A DNA stretch of 40,086 nucleotides from Hellea sp. (GTDB lineage Bacteria > Pseudomonadota > Alphaproteobacteria > Caulobacterales > Maricaulaceae): the NCBI GenBank assembly GCA_014238285.1, contig JABABK010000019.1, positions 14,732 through 54,817 on the forward strand, read 5' to 3'. Position numbers and translations under genes: made by a program. The notes beneath the pieces are model-generated. The model did no database searches. It was not told the DNA's origin and saw only the letters and a program-made list of their open reading frames with translations. Positions 10,749 through 18,946 of the stretch are shown here, piece by piece. How positions within the stretch are numbered: position 1 is the first letter of the stretch; each line of letters opens with the position of its first letter.

Positions 10749-11150
10749 ATGGAAATCTTCATATTTTTCTTTTTTATGGTGATAGTATTCAATGCTATTT
10801 CATCCATTGGGAAACAAAATAAGAAGAAAGCTAAAACGCGCTCGCCATGGAATCCTGGCGGTGCAGTTAATGATGGATCGGGGAGCGGCAGCGCGCATTC
10901 ACAATCGGCCAAGCAGGATCATGCCAAGGCACAATCGGCGCGCCGAGCCCGCCAAAAAGTACGAAACCGCATTAGAAATCGAAATAGCGTGCGCAGGGAT
11001 ATTGCGGATAATAATAAAAGCCGATCTTATAATTGGGGCGAACGGGCCGGCCCCGGATTTTTGACTATGAAAAATATATTGGTTTTAATGGCACTTGTTT
11101 TTGTTGTACTTTATGGACTGTCGCAAATGCCCGCTGACTTATTGAGGTAA
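10749..11150 (+). CDS. Small two-TM hypothetical membrane protein
   Basis: A 133-residue protein with an N-terminal hydrophobic helix (MEIFIFFFFMVIVFNAISSI), a long very basic, low-complexity central part rich in Lys, Arg, Ser, Gln and Asn, and a second hydrophobic helix at the C-terminus (ILVLMALVFVVLYGL). AGGA lies 8 bases before the ATG. Its stop is 2 bp before the next ATG, so it is translationally close to the DUF1499 gene. The basic linker would lie in the cytoplasm by the positive-inside rule. No family recognised. Confidence 0.65.
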   Translation: MEIFIFFFFMVIVFNAISSIGKQNKKKAKTRSPWNPGGAVNDGSGSGSAHSQSAKQDHAKAQSARRARQKVRNRIRNRNSVRRDIADNNKSRSYNWGERAGPGFLTMKNILVLMALVFVVLYGLSQMPADLLR

Positions 11151-11152
11151 TC

Positions 11153-11980
11153 ATGAATAATGCTCTGACAACACGCCCCGATTTGATTAAGACCAAGCGT
11201 CATAAATTTAGAAAATTAATTTTAAAGGCGGGACTTGCTTTTGCAATTCTAGCGCCGCTTGCTTTTATCATTCCGGCTCTTGGATATAAAATGGGGATCA
11301 TGGATTTAGGATTTAGTATTGTCACGATGTCGCAGAAAGTAGGGCCTTTGCTGTTAGTCCTAACTTTACTATTGGGCGTGGTCAGCCTCCTTTTAGGGTT
11401 CTTTATAAAGCCACGAAAAGGGTTGCTATTGGCGGCTCTGATTACGCTCATTCCGCTCGCTGGATTGGGCAAATTGAACGGGGTAAAAAACAAAATTGCA
11501 TCTCTTCCTTTTATTCATGACATTACAACAGATACGCAGGCACCTCCGGTTTTTACGAAGGCAATTATAGATGCACGTGCATCAACGAATGCGTCTAATA
11601 CTTTGAATTATGTTGGAAAAAAAGATCGAAAAAATGCTAAAGGGAAGTTAGTGTCTGTTCTCCAAACACAGGCCGATGCCTATAAAGATATTCGCCCAGT
11701 TCTACGCTCTGAAGAAACGGATGTGATTTTTGGTGAAGCTTTGTCTTTAGTTAAACAGCAAGGTTGGGACATCGTTACCGAAGATGTCGAGGCGGGTATC
11801 ATTGAAGCCACAGACACAACTTTTTGGTATGGTTTTAAGGACGACGTCATCCTTCGTATTCGCCCCGCAGAAGGGGGCGGAACAATCGTTGACATGCGTT
11901 CCATCAGCCGCGTTGGCGGTTCTGATCTCGGCAAGAATGCCGAGCGGTTGAGAGTATTGATTGAGGGCTTGAAGGAGTAG
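11153..11980 (+). CDS. DUF1499 domain membrane protein
   Basis: A 275-residue protein with about three N-terminal membrane helices (residues 22-105, including LAFAILAPLAFIIPALGY and LLLVLTLLLGVVSLLLGFF), then a soluble DUF1499 domain: DVIFGEALSLVKQQGWDIV, a GIIEATDTTFWYGFKDD segment, and a C-terminal TIVDMRSISRVGGSDLGKN. This motif set is typical of DUF1499. GAGG lies ahead of the ATG. Likely an inner-membrane protein with the soluble domain outside or inside depending on topology, which I cannot settle. It is convergent with the acyl-CoA dehydrogenase gene with only 4 bp between the stops. Confidence 0.82.
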   Translation: MNNALTTRPDLIKTKRHKFRKLILKAGLAFAILAPLAFIIPALGYKMGIMDLGFSIVTMSQKVGPLLLVLTLLLGVVSLLLGFFIKPRKGLLLAALITLIPLAGLGKLNGVKNKIASLPFIHDITTDTQAPPVFTKAIIDARASTNASNTLNYVGKKDRKNAKGKLVSVLQTQADAYKDIRPVLRSEETDVIFGEALSLVKQQGWDIVTEDVEAGIIEATDTTFWYGFKDDVILRIRPAEGGGTIVDMRSISRVGGSDLGKNAERLRVLIEGLKE

Positions 11981-11984
11981 AGGC

Positions 11985-13145
11985 TTACGTCTTCCGTCCC
12001 GGCATAGTCCCCATCATTTTACAAACAACGCCGAGCATGACTTCATCAGCGCCGCCGCCAATAGACGCGAGTCGCCCGTCGCGATAACGGCGTGAAATTA
12101 ACGTCTCATCCATATAGCCCATTCCGCCCCAATATTGCAGACAGGTATCAGTGACTTCGCGCATTAAGCGGCCGGACTTCACTTTCAGCATAGATACGAG
12201 CTTTGTGATATTTTCGCCTTCTGCATGTTGGCGAACGCATTTTTCCATCAAGGCGCGGTAAAGTTCTATTTCGATTTGCAGTTCTGCGAGGCGAAAATGG
12301 ACGACCTGATTGTCCAAAATGGGCTTGCCGAAGACATGGCGCTGGCGGGTATATTCTATGGTTTCATCAACACAGGCTTGAAGGCCGCTGACCGTGCTGA
12401 CCACAGCCCAAAGGCGTTCTTCTTCAAATTGCTGCATTTGATACATAAAGCCAGCGCCTTCTTGGCCGATTAAATTACCCTGAGGGACACGTACATCTTC
12501 AAAGAATATCTGGCCTGTATCTGACGAATGATTACCCATTTTTTCAAGCTTTTTCGCGCGAACCACGCCCGGACTATCCATAGGAATAACGATCAGGCTT
12601 TTGTTTGAATGGCGCGGATCATCTGACGTATTGCAAAGGGCGACCATAAAATCAGCTTGAAACGAATTGGTGATCCACATTTTGCCGCCGTTAATGATGT
12701 AATCACCGCCTTCTTTAACGGCCTTTGTTTTGATATTGGCCACGTCAGAGCCAGCATGAGGCTCGGAAACACCAATACAGGCCACCATGTCGCCATTAAT
12801 AGCGGGACGTAAATATTGTTCGCAAAGCTCTGCCGTGCCGTAACGAGCCAGAGCTGGCGTTGCCATGTCCGTCTGAACGCCAATGGCCATTGGAATGCCG
12901 GCGCAGTTAATGCTGCCAAGGGCTTCAACGGCGGCGACCTGATAAGTGTAATCCAGCCCCATACCGCCATATTTTTCCGGCTTTTGAATGCCTAGCAGAC
13001 CAGCATCGCCGAGCTTTTTGAAAACTTCATGGGCCGGGAAGATACGTTCACGCTCCCAATCATCGACATAGGGATTGATATCTTTTTCGATAATCTTGCG
13101 CATTGTGCGCTGAATTTCGTGGTGCGTGTCCGTATAAATGTCCAT
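11985..13145 (-). CDS. Acyl-CoA dehydrogenase
   Basis: A FAD enzyme that introduces the 2,3-double bond in an acyl-CoA and passes electrons to ETF. The start at 13145 has a perfect AAGGAG six bases upstream; an open frame to 13184 is not needed. The 386-residue protein has the family signatures: VACIGVSEPHAGSDVANIKT for flavin binding, GGKMWITNSFQADFMV, the second signature QYWGGMGYMDE, and GGGADEVMLGVVCKMMG, where the Glu may be the catalytic base. The N-terminal stretch (NPYVDDWERERIFPAHEVFK) resembles citronellyl-CoA dehydrogenase-type (AtuD) enzymes, but substrate cannot be assigned from sequence alone. Palindromes lie just upstream of the start. Confidence 0.92.
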   Translation of the reverse strand: MDIYTDTHHEIQRTMRKIIEKDINPYVDDWERERIFPAHEVFKKLGDAGLLGIQKPEKYGGMGLDYTYQVAAVEALGSINCAGIPMAIGVQTDMATPALARYGTAELCEQYLRPAINGDMVACIGVSEPHAGSDVANIKTKAVKEGGDYIINGGKMWITNSFQADFMVALCNTSDDPRHSNKSLIVIPMDSPGVVRAKKLEKMGNHSSDTGQIFFEDVRVPQGNLIGQEGAGFMYQMQQFEEERLWAVVSTVSGLQACVDETIEYTRQRHVFGKPILDNQVVHFRLAELQIEIELYRALMEKCVRQHAEGENITKLVSMLKVKSGRLMREVTDTCLQYWGGMGYMDETLISRRYRDGRLASIGGGADEVMLGVVCKMMGTMPGRKT

Positions 13146-13161
13146 GAAAGTCTCCTTGGCC

Positions 13162-13183
13162 TGCATATATGCAATTTTTTGCA
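13162..13183. promoter_or_regulatory. Overlapping palindromes upstream of the acyl-CoA dehydrogenase
   Basis: TGCATATATGCA (13162-13173) is a perfect 12-bp palindrome and overlaps TGCAA-N4-TTGCA (13170-13183). Together they make three TGCA units, 17-38 bp before the start codon. This could be a repressor site. Function is inferred from position and symmetry only. Confidence 0.35.
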
Positions 13184-13221
13184 CTGGGGTAAATAGAATT
13201 TTCGATGATGCATTGCGAAAC

Positions 13222-13234
13222 GGACACTATGTCC
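13222..13234. promoter_or_regulatory. Inverted repeat before the DnaJ-like gene
   Basis: GGACA-CTA-TGTCC is a perfect 5-3-5 inverted repeat, 25 bp ahead of the TTG start of the DnaJ-like gene in the divergent gap. A possible operator; nothing else supports it. Confidence 0.3.
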
Positions 13235-13258
13235 TAAATAGAGAGTAGGAGAACTCTA

Positions 13259-14164
13259 TTGGCTAAAGACCCTTATAAACTACTTGGCATATCCAAGGGC
13301 GCGACTGACGCGGAAATTCGCAAAGCCTATCGCGGGCTGGCGAAAAAACTGCACCCGGATGTGAATCCGGGTAATAAAGCGGCCGAGACCAAATTCAAGG
13401 AAGTTACGGCGGCTTATACGCTTCTAAGCGATAAAGATTTAAGAGCGCGCTTTGATAGCGGGCAAGTTGACGCCTCTGGCCAACAGCAAAATCCATTTGG
13501 AGGCGGCTTTGGCCAAGGCGGATTTCAACGTCCCGGAGGCGGTCCTGGCGGAATGGATGATATGTCCGATCTGTTTTCCAGCCTATTTGGCATGAATATG
13601 GGGGCCAGAAACCCAAATCGCGGTGGATTTTCTGGGGCCAGGCCTCAAAAAGGCGCTGATATTCGTTATAAGCTCAAGCTTAGCTTTATGGACGCATTAA
13701 CTGGCGGGACCAAGAAAGTCCGAATGGGCAATGGGCAAAGCCTAAGTGTGAAAATTCCAGTTGGCGTGGATGATAACGCGACGTTACGGCTTCGAGGCAA
13801 AGGTCAAACTGGCGTCAATGGCGGGCCTGCGGGCGATGCTAAGGTGGATATATCTGTCGGAACACACAAATATTTTACGCGCGATGGTAAAAACCTACGT
13901 CTGACGCTACCGATTTCTTTGCAAGAAGCGATTCTTGGCGGAAAAATAAAAGTACCCATGCCAGGGGGATCTGTTCAGTTAACCCTCCCAGCGGGGACTA
14001 ATTCAGGTAAAAAGCTGCGTCTCAAAGGTAAAGGCATTAAAGGCGGTGACTTACTAGTGACAACCCAAATTGTCTTAAATGATCCTAAAAACAAAGGGTT
14101 ACAAGATTGGGCGTCTAGTGTTGAAGGCGGTGAAGTTGAAAACCCAAGAGAAAATTTACTCTAA
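13259..14164 (+). CDS. CbpA-like DnaJ family co-chaperone without zinc finger
   Basis: A 301-residue J protein. The J domain spans roughly residues 3-67 (DPYKLLGISKGATDAEIRKA, HPDVNPGN with the HPD motif). A Gly/Phe-rich linker follows (FGGGFGQGGFQRPGGGPGG) and then two C-terminal peptide-binding beta domains (KLSFMDALTGGTKKV, GDAKVDISVGTHKYFTRDG, LRLTLPISLQEAILGGKIKVP). The CxxCxGxG zinc repeats of DnaJ are absent, which makes this a class II/CbpA-type protein working with DnaK. It begins with TTG at 13259, supported by AGGAG seven bases upstream. DnaJ-type genes near pdxH are common in Alphaproteobacteria. Confidence 0.93.
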   Translation: MAKDPYKLLGISKGATDAEIRKAYRGLAKKLHPDVNPGNKAAETKFKEVTAAYTLLSDKDLRARFDSGQVDASGQQQNPFGGGFGQGGFQRPGGGPGGMDDMSDLFSSLFGMNMGARNPNRGGFSGARPQKGADIRYKLKLSFMDALTGGTKKVRMGNGQSLSVKIPVGVDDNATLRLRGKGQTGVNGGPAGDAKVDISVGTHKYFTRDGKNLRLTLPISLQEAILGGKIKVPMPGGSVQLTLPAGTNSGKKLRLKGKGIKGGDLLVTTQIVLNDPKNKGLQDWASSVEGGEVENPRENLL

Positions 14165-14193
14165 ACCTTGCTAACTGAATTCTGAACCCCATA

Positions 14194-14209
14194 TTCAGAT
14201 TGTGTTCAG
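14194..14209 (+). promoter_or_regulatory. Direct repeat TTCAG-N6-TTCAG, candidate response-regulator box
   Basis: TTCAG occurs at 14194 and 14205, an 11-bp period, which matches the head-to-tail half-site spacing of OmpR/PhoB-family regulators. It sits 25 bp before the PepSY gene that leads the regulator operon. Two inverse copies (CTGAA) lie at 14175 and 14182. Autoregulation is inferred. Confidence 0.4.
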
Positions 14210-14233
14210 GGGTGTACCATTAAATATCAAACA

Positions 14234-14590
14234 ATGATGAAATCGTTTAGACATATCACTGTGTTAGGCATCGCCGCTTTGGCGACTATCGCCATGGCTG
14301 TGCCAGCTTCTGCTAAGCCTGGACAAGGCAATGGCAAAGGGATGCCTTATAAATTTGAGCAGCCTATGATGGCGCCAAGTTTTTTACCGTCTGAACGCAC
14401 GCAATTGCCTAGGTGGGCGCAGCAGCGCATATCCTATAGCCAAGCAAAATCAATCGCTAGGTCTCGCTATCCAGGCGCTGAAGTGGTCGATATTGCCTTA
14501 GACGGCAATACTTATCGTGTCCGCTTGGTCCTACAAAACCGTAAAATTGTAGATGTTTTGATTGACGCGACCTCCGGTCGTATCCGATAA
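14234..14590 (+). CDS. Exported PepSY-domain protein
   Basis: A 118-residue periplasmic protein. The N-terminal signal peptide (MMKSFRHITVLGIAALATIA..., cleavage likely after PASA) is followed by a short Gly/Met/Pro-rich stretch and then a single PepSY domain: ISYSQAKSIARSRYPGAEVV, TYRVRLVLQNRKIVDVLIDA, with the closing SGRIR typical of the family. PepSY proteins are often coded beside two-component systems and may modulate the sensor. Here it lies 44 bp ahead of a response regulator and kinase on the same strand. ATG at 14234 or 14237 is equally possible; no clear ribosome-binding site is visible. Confidence 0.83.
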   Translation: MMKSFRHITVLGIAALATIAMAVPASAKPGQGNGKGMPYKFEQPMMAPSFLPSERTQLPRWAQQRISYSQAKSIARSRYPGAEVVDIALDGNTYRVRLVLQNRKIVDVLIDATSGRIR

Positions 14591-14602
14591 ATACCCTCTA
14601 TA

Positions 14603-14625
14603 TAAGAATCGACATTTAAGAATCG
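14603..14625 (+). repeat. Short direct repeat before the response regulator
   Basis: TAAGAATCG occurs twice (14603-14611 and 14617-14625), a 14-bp period, in the 44-bp gap just ahead of the response-regulator gene. It may be a regulatory box or chance. Confidence 0.3.
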
Positions 14626-14634
14626 GGGTTTTCC

Positions 14635-15315
14635 ATGCGTATATTAGTTGTTGAAGATGATGCGGACTTACGCCGTCAATTGGGTGAAGCGCTCAAGGAT
14701 TCAGGTTATGCCGTTGATCTAGCCGATAACGGCGAAGATGGGCATTTTTTGGGGGATACCGAGCCCTATGATGCTGTTGTTCTTGATTTAGGCCTACCGA
14801 TTATTGACGGTATTAGCGTTTTGCAGAAATGGCGTGCTGATGGCAAAACATTCCCTGTTCTTATTCTGACGGCTCGCGATCAGTGGAGCGAAAAAGTCTC
14901 TGGATTTGACGCGGGTGCTGATGACTATCTGACTAAACCCTTCCACCACGAGGAATTACTGGCACGTCTGCGAGCGCTGCTGCGCCGAGCCGCTGGTCAC
15001 ACGACCGACTCCATTGATATTGGAGGATTGCATGTGGATAATCGTGCAGCTCGCTGTTTTGTCGATGGTATGCCGGTAAAATTGACATCTCATGAGTTTA
15101 GACTGCTGAGCTATATGGCGATGCATAGAGGCCGCGTGATTTCCAGAACGGAGCTGGTTGAGCATATTTATGATCAAGATTTTGACCGCGACTCCAATAC
15201 AATCGAAGTGTTCGTCGGTCGTTTACGCCGTAAAATCGGAACAAATCGTATTGAAACGGTTAGGGGCCTTGGGTACCGATTAATTGATCCGGACAACGTC
15301 CCAGTCAAAAAGTAA
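14635..15315 (+). CDS. OmpR/PhoP-family response regulator
   Basis: A 226-residue two-component regulator. The receiver domain has the acidic pair E7/D8/D9, the phospho-acceptor Asp51 in VVLDLGLPIIDG, the Thr in LILTARD and the Lys in DYLTKPF. The C-terminal winged-helix domain contains LTSHEFRLLSYMAMHRGRVIS, then ELVEHIYDQDFDRDSNTIEV and the final VRGLGYRL, as in PhoP/QseB-like regulators. The cognate kinase starts 4 bp downstream, and a PepSY gene precedes it. The signal is unknown; PhoP-type envelope or cation sensing is a family-based guess. Confidence 0.94.
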   Translation: MRILVVEDDADLRRQLGEALKDSGYAVDLADNGEDGHFLGDTEPYDAVVLDLGLPIIDGISVLQKWRADGKTFPVLILTARDQWSEKVSGFDAGADDYLTKPFHHEELLARLRALLRRAAGHTTDSIDIGGLHVDNRAARCFVDGMPVKLTSHEFRLLSYMAMHRGRVISRTELVEHIYDQDFDRDSNTIEVFVGRLRRKIGTNRIETVRGLGYRLIDPDNVPVKK

Positions 15316-15319
15316 TTAA

Positions 15320-16765
15320 GTGACCGACGGCGCTGACACTAAGCACAACCCCTCTCTTGTAAAACGGCTTGTGCGTAGCGCGGTCCTTTGGACGATTCCA
15401 ATTTTGGCCGTTACGGCTATGGCGCTGACTTGGTTTTATCGCGAGTCTACCTATAAATTATTTGATGATCCGCTTGAGAGCGCCATAACCGAACTCATAG
15501 CCTCCGTCCAAAGTGATGATGGAAACTCATCGAATGGCGAGTTGTTCGAAGACGCAGAAATACCCCAAAACACGTTATTTCTGACAAGAGAGCCGATTGA
15601 CCCCCGCTATCAACGGGCATTGTCTGGTCGGTATTGGATGATCGGATCGTATCAGGATGATGGCACTCTAACATCTCTATTGGCCTCGCGATCTCTATCG
15701 GGTGAAATCATTCAACTGCCGTCAAATGTTAAGCGTTCGATTGCAGCTAAAACGGAGTTTTATACCAGAGCGATGGGGCCTGATGAGAATGAACCGCTTC
15801 GCGTTTTTGCGCGGTCTGTTATTTTACCAAGCGGGGAGCCCGTCCTGATGCTTGCGGCTGCTGATGTCAGAGAGGCCCAAAGGGATGTCGGACGTTTCGC
15901 GCTTGTAGCTACCGCTCTTATGCTTCTATTGTCGGGCGGGCTGGTCTTTGCGGTGTTCTCTCAGGTTAGGACAGGCCTAAAGCCATTGTTTGATCTTCGG
16001 GATCGCGTTGTTGATATCAGAGAAGGCCGCGCCGACCGCGTGGAAGGCACTTATCCGCAAGAAATTGCGCCTTTAGCTAACGAGCTCAATTCACTTATCG
16101 GGCATAATAAAGACGTCGTTGAGCGGGCCCAGACTCATGTGAGTAACCTCGCTCATGGTCTCAAAACCCCTTTGGCGGTGCTCTTGAACGAAGCAGAAGG
16201 ATCAAAGTCAAAATTTTCCGAAGTTGTGAGCCGTCAAGCTAATACCATGAAAAACCAAGTGGATCACCATTTACAGCGCGCGCGAGCTGCCGCACGCGGA
16301 CAAAGTATTGGGGTTTCAACGCCTGTGGCTGACAGTATTGGTCCGCTAGCCCGAACGCTTGGTCGAATTTATCGTGACAAAGATATCGATTTTGATGTTT
16401 CTGTGGTTGAAGGTCTGATTTTCCGGGGGGAGAAGCGTGATTTTGAAGAGATGATCGGGAATTTAATGGATAATGCCTGCAAATGGACCAAATCCAAAGT
16501 GCGCGTTATCGCCAAAGGTGACGGCAAGGATAATGGCCTGTTCATGCTGGAAGTCAGTGATGATGGGGCTGGGCTTACACAGGATCAATATTCTGAGGCT
16601 TTAAAGCGCGGGGCAAGGTTGGATGAAGCAACACCGGGTACAGGGTTTGGGCTTCCAATCGTGGATGATCTAGCCAGAGCTTATAAAGGCAGCCTGATTT
16701 TAGGAAAATCAGATATGGGCGGCTTAAGGGTTACTCTAACATTGCCGGGCCGAATAGATGAGTAA
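15320..16765 (+). CDS. Sensor histidine kinase (PhoQ-like)
   Basis: A 481-residue membrane kinase starting with GTG at 15320, directly after the regulator. Two membrane helices (residues about 18-42 and about 190-212) enclose a periplasmic sensor domain. A HAMP-like linker (LFDLRDRVVDIREGRADRVE) follows, then the dimerisation helix with phospho-acceptor His279 in SNLAHGLKTPLAVLLNEAEG. The ATPase domain shows the N box (GNLMDNACKW), the G1 box (VSDDGAGL) and the G2 box (GTGFGLPIVDDL). NLAHGLKTPL is characteristic of PhoQ-type kinases. Its last 8 bp overlap the DUF938 gene. Confidence 0.93.
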   Translation: MTDGADTKHNPSLVKRLVRSAVLWTIPILAVTAMALTWFYRESTYKLFDDPLESAITELIASVQSDDGNSSNGELFEDAEIPQNTLFLTREPIDPRYQRALSGRYWMIGSYQDDGTLTSLLASRSLSGEIIQLPSNVKRSIAAKTEFYTRAMGPDENEPLRVFARSVILPSGEPVLMLAAADVREAQRDVGRFALVATALMLLLSGGLVFAVFSQVRTGLKPLFDLRDRVVDIREGRADRVEGTYPQEIAPLANELNSLIGHNKDVVERAQTHVSNLAHGLKTPLAVLLNEAEGSKSKFSEVVSRQANTMKNQVDHHLQRARAAARGQSIGVSTPVADSIGPLARTLGRIYRDKDIDFDVSVVEGLIFRGEKRDFEEMIGNLMDNACKWTKSKVRVIAKGDGKDNGLFMLEVSDDGAGLTQDQYSEALKRGARLDEATPGTGFGLPIVDDLARAYKGSLILGKSDMGGLRVTLTLPGRIDE

Positions 16766-17399
16766 AAAACCTATTCATCTTGAAAGCCGTGATGATGCGG
16801 GTGAACTAAGGCTATCATCGCCATCGGCTGGCCGGAACTCTGCGATTATTGCGGAGGTTTTGAAAACTCATATGCCTGAAAATGCCAGAGTTCTGGAAAT
16901 AGCCTCTGGTACAGGGGAGCATGCTGTAGCAGCTTGTACTTCGCGTCCAGACATTGTGTGGCAAACATCCGATCCGGATGAGCGTTCAAGACAAAGCCAG
17001 GATGCATGGTGTTCAGAATGCCCTGGTCAAATATCAAAATCCTTGGAAATTAATACGATGGCTTCCAATTGGTGGGCAGATTTAGGTCAATTTGATGCAG
17101 TTTTTTGCGCAAATATGATTCACATCGCGCCTTGGGAGGCGGCTCTTGGCATCGCGAATAGCGCAGACCACATATTATCCGATGGCGGCTTGGTCATTTT
17201 ATACGGGCCATATTTGGAAGGCGTAGAAACGGCCGAATCCAATCTTCGGTTCGATCAAAACCTCAAGGCCAGAAATATTGCTTGGGGAGTACGTTCGTTA
17301 GATTCTGTTAAGCATATATTCGCAGATGTGGGTTTTAATCTCCAGGCACGTCTTGAAATGCCAAAAGAGAACCGAATTTTGATTTTCTCAAGGCTATGA
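16758..17399 (+). CDS. DUF938 family SAM-dependent methyltransferase-like protein
   Basis: A 213-residue protein of the DUF938 family, which has a class I methyltransferase fold. The N-terminal SAGRNSAIIAEVL and the SAM-binding VLEIASGTGEHA are present, as are ISKSLEINTM, FDAVFCANMIHIAPWEA and LVILYGPYLEGVETAESN, all typical of the family. Its ATG overlaps the end of the kinase gene by 8 bp, so it is translated from the same message. A hairpin follows the stop. The methyl acceptor is unknown. Confidence 0.87.
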   Translation: MSKKPIHLESRDDAGELRLSSPSAGRNSAIIAEVLKTHMPENARVLEIASGTGEHAVAACTSRPDIVWQTSDPDERSRQSQDAWCSECPGQISKSLEINTMASNWWADLGQFDAVFCANMIHIAPWEAALGIANSADHILSDGGLVILYGPYLEGVETAESNLRFDQNLKARNIAWGVRSLDSVKHIFADVGFNLQARLEMPKENRILIFSRL

Positions 17400-17404
17400 C
17401 GGGC

Positions 17405-17428
17405 AACATGACTGTTTTGTCATGTTTT
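17405..17428 (+). terminator. Possible weak terminator after the DUF938 gene
   Basis: AACATGAC and GTCATGTT form a perfect 8-bp stem with a six-base loop (TGTTTT), followed by only TT then C. It is AT-rich and has a short U tract, so it may attenuate rather than end transcription before the protease gene. Confidence 0.4.
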
Positions 17429-17484
17429 CGTAATATTTAGGATAGTCGCCCGCTCTCACATTGCGCCTGTATGAGGAAATACTC

Positions 17485-18936
17485 GTGATAACACCCTCTT
17501 TGAAAATTGGATTAATGGTTAGGACTGCTTTGATAGCGTCGTGCCTTGCTTTAGCTATGCCTTTAATGGCTCCTGCCGCTATGGCGCAGGCTGCAAATTT
17601 AGGCGGTCAAAACTCCGTTGCCGACCTTGTCGAACGGGTTAGCCCCGCCGTGGTCAACATTATCGTCACAACGGATGATGGTGAAACAACATCAGAAGGC
17701 CAAGGCTCTGGCTTTATCATTTCTCCTAAAGGTGAGGTCGTGACCAATTACCATGTGATTGATGGCGGCGATAAAATTACTGTTGTCTTTAATAACGGGA
17801 ATAGCTTCCCGGCGCAGATTGTCGGCACGGATGAAGAAACTGATTTAGCATTATTAAAAATTACAGCGACAACACCGTTCCCTCATGTGCAGTGGTTCGA
17901 AGGATCGCCTATAAGAATTGGTGATTGGGTCGTCGCTATTGGTAATCCATTTGGTATTGGTCAGTCGACCAGTCTTGGAATTATTTCGGCCATCGGGCGG
18001 GACCGGGTCGAGTCAGGTGCTTATGTAGATTACATTCAGACAGATGCGACGATTAACCGGGGTAATTCGGGCGGTCCGCTCTTTAACCCGCAAGGATCCG
18101 TTATCGGCGTGAATTCCGCGATCTTCTCGCCTACGGGGGCTAGTGTCGGCATTGGTTTTTCAATCCCTCATCGTACAGCGCAGAGTGTTATTTCGGCCAT
18201 TCGTAAAGATGGCCGCGTCCGACGTGGTTGGCTCGGTGCAGGTTTGCGCACAGCTGAGTTTTCCGGCGGCGAACTACGAGCTGGCGCCAATATCAATAAC
18301 GTTATCACCGGAAGCCCAGCCCATTTGGCTGGACTACAGGTCGATGACATCATTCTATCGATTAATGGCAAAGCTTTGGAAAATGCTGTGGAAGCCACAC
18401 GTATTATCGGCAATTTAGGCCCTGATGCTCAGGTGACTATGCAAATTGAGCGTAATGAAGTGCCCATGAGTGTGACCTTACAAATGGCAGAGCGACCAAA
18501 CAAAGATGAAGTTGATCGCGCCATGGCTGGTGGCACTTATACAACGCCAGCTGAGCCATCCTATCAAGATACACCATTGGCTCCGCCGTCCAGCATGGGC
18601 AGTCTCGGTAGCTCCGGACTAATGCTTGTCGATCTATCAGCGTCTTTTCGCCAATCCATTGGCATGCGTTATGATCAAGTCGGAGTTTATGTTGAAGGTG
18701 TTGTCCCTGGAAGTCCTGCTGAGAACATTGGGATCAAGGCGAATATGGTGCTGATGCAGATTGATCAGCAGCCGGTTGCGAGTGTTAGAGAATTTAGAAA
18801 CAAACTCCGTAAAGCGGGCCAATCGGGACAAAACGAAGTCCTGCTATTGGTTCGGCTCGAAAACGGCAGTGAGAATTTTGCAGTCCTGCCGCTTTCGGGT
18901 GTCATTCCCGGACAAGCGAATTATCAAATAGAATAA
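17485..18936 (+). CDS. DegP/HtrA-family periplasmic serine protease
   Basis: A 483-residue protease-chaperone of the envelope. I choose the GTG at 17485 because GAGGAA lies 7 bases upstream; the open frame from a TTG at 17461 and the ATG at 17515 are alternatives. The signal peptide ends near PAAMAQA. The trypsin-like domain has the triad His90 (VVTNYHVIDGG), Asp120 (DEETDLALLKI) and Ser195 (TINRGNSGGPLFN). Two PDZ domains follow (GAGLRTAEFSGGEL to about residue 340, and LSASFRQSIGMRYDQVGVYV to the end). It precedes a second response-regulator/kinase pair by 10 bp, so all three are probably one operon, a layout seen in many Alphaproteobacteria. Confidence 0.95.
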   Translation: MITPSLKIGLMVRTALIASCLALAMPLMAPAAMAQAANLGGQNSVADLVERVSPAVVNIIVTTDDGETTSEGQGSGFIISPKGEVVTNYHVIDGGDKITVVFNNGNSFPAQIVGTDEETDLALLKITATTPFPHVQWFEGSPIRIGDWVVAIGNPFGIGQSTSLGIISAIGRDRVESGAYVDYIQTDATINRGNSGGPLFNPQGSVIGVNSAIFSPTGASVGIGFSIPHRTAQSVISAIRKDGRVRRGWLGAGLRTAEFSGGELRAGANINNVITGSPAHLAGLQVDDIILSINGKALENAVEATRIIGNLGPDAQVTMQIERNEVPMSVTLQMAERPNKDEVDRAMAGGTYTTPAEPSYQDTPLAPPSSMGSLGSSGLMLVDLSASFRQSIGMRYDQVGVYVEGVVPGSPAENIGIKANMVLMQIDQQPVASVREFRNKLRKAGQSGQNEVLLLVRLENGSENFAVLPLSGVIPGQANYQIE

Positions 18937-18946
18937 GGAGAACACC

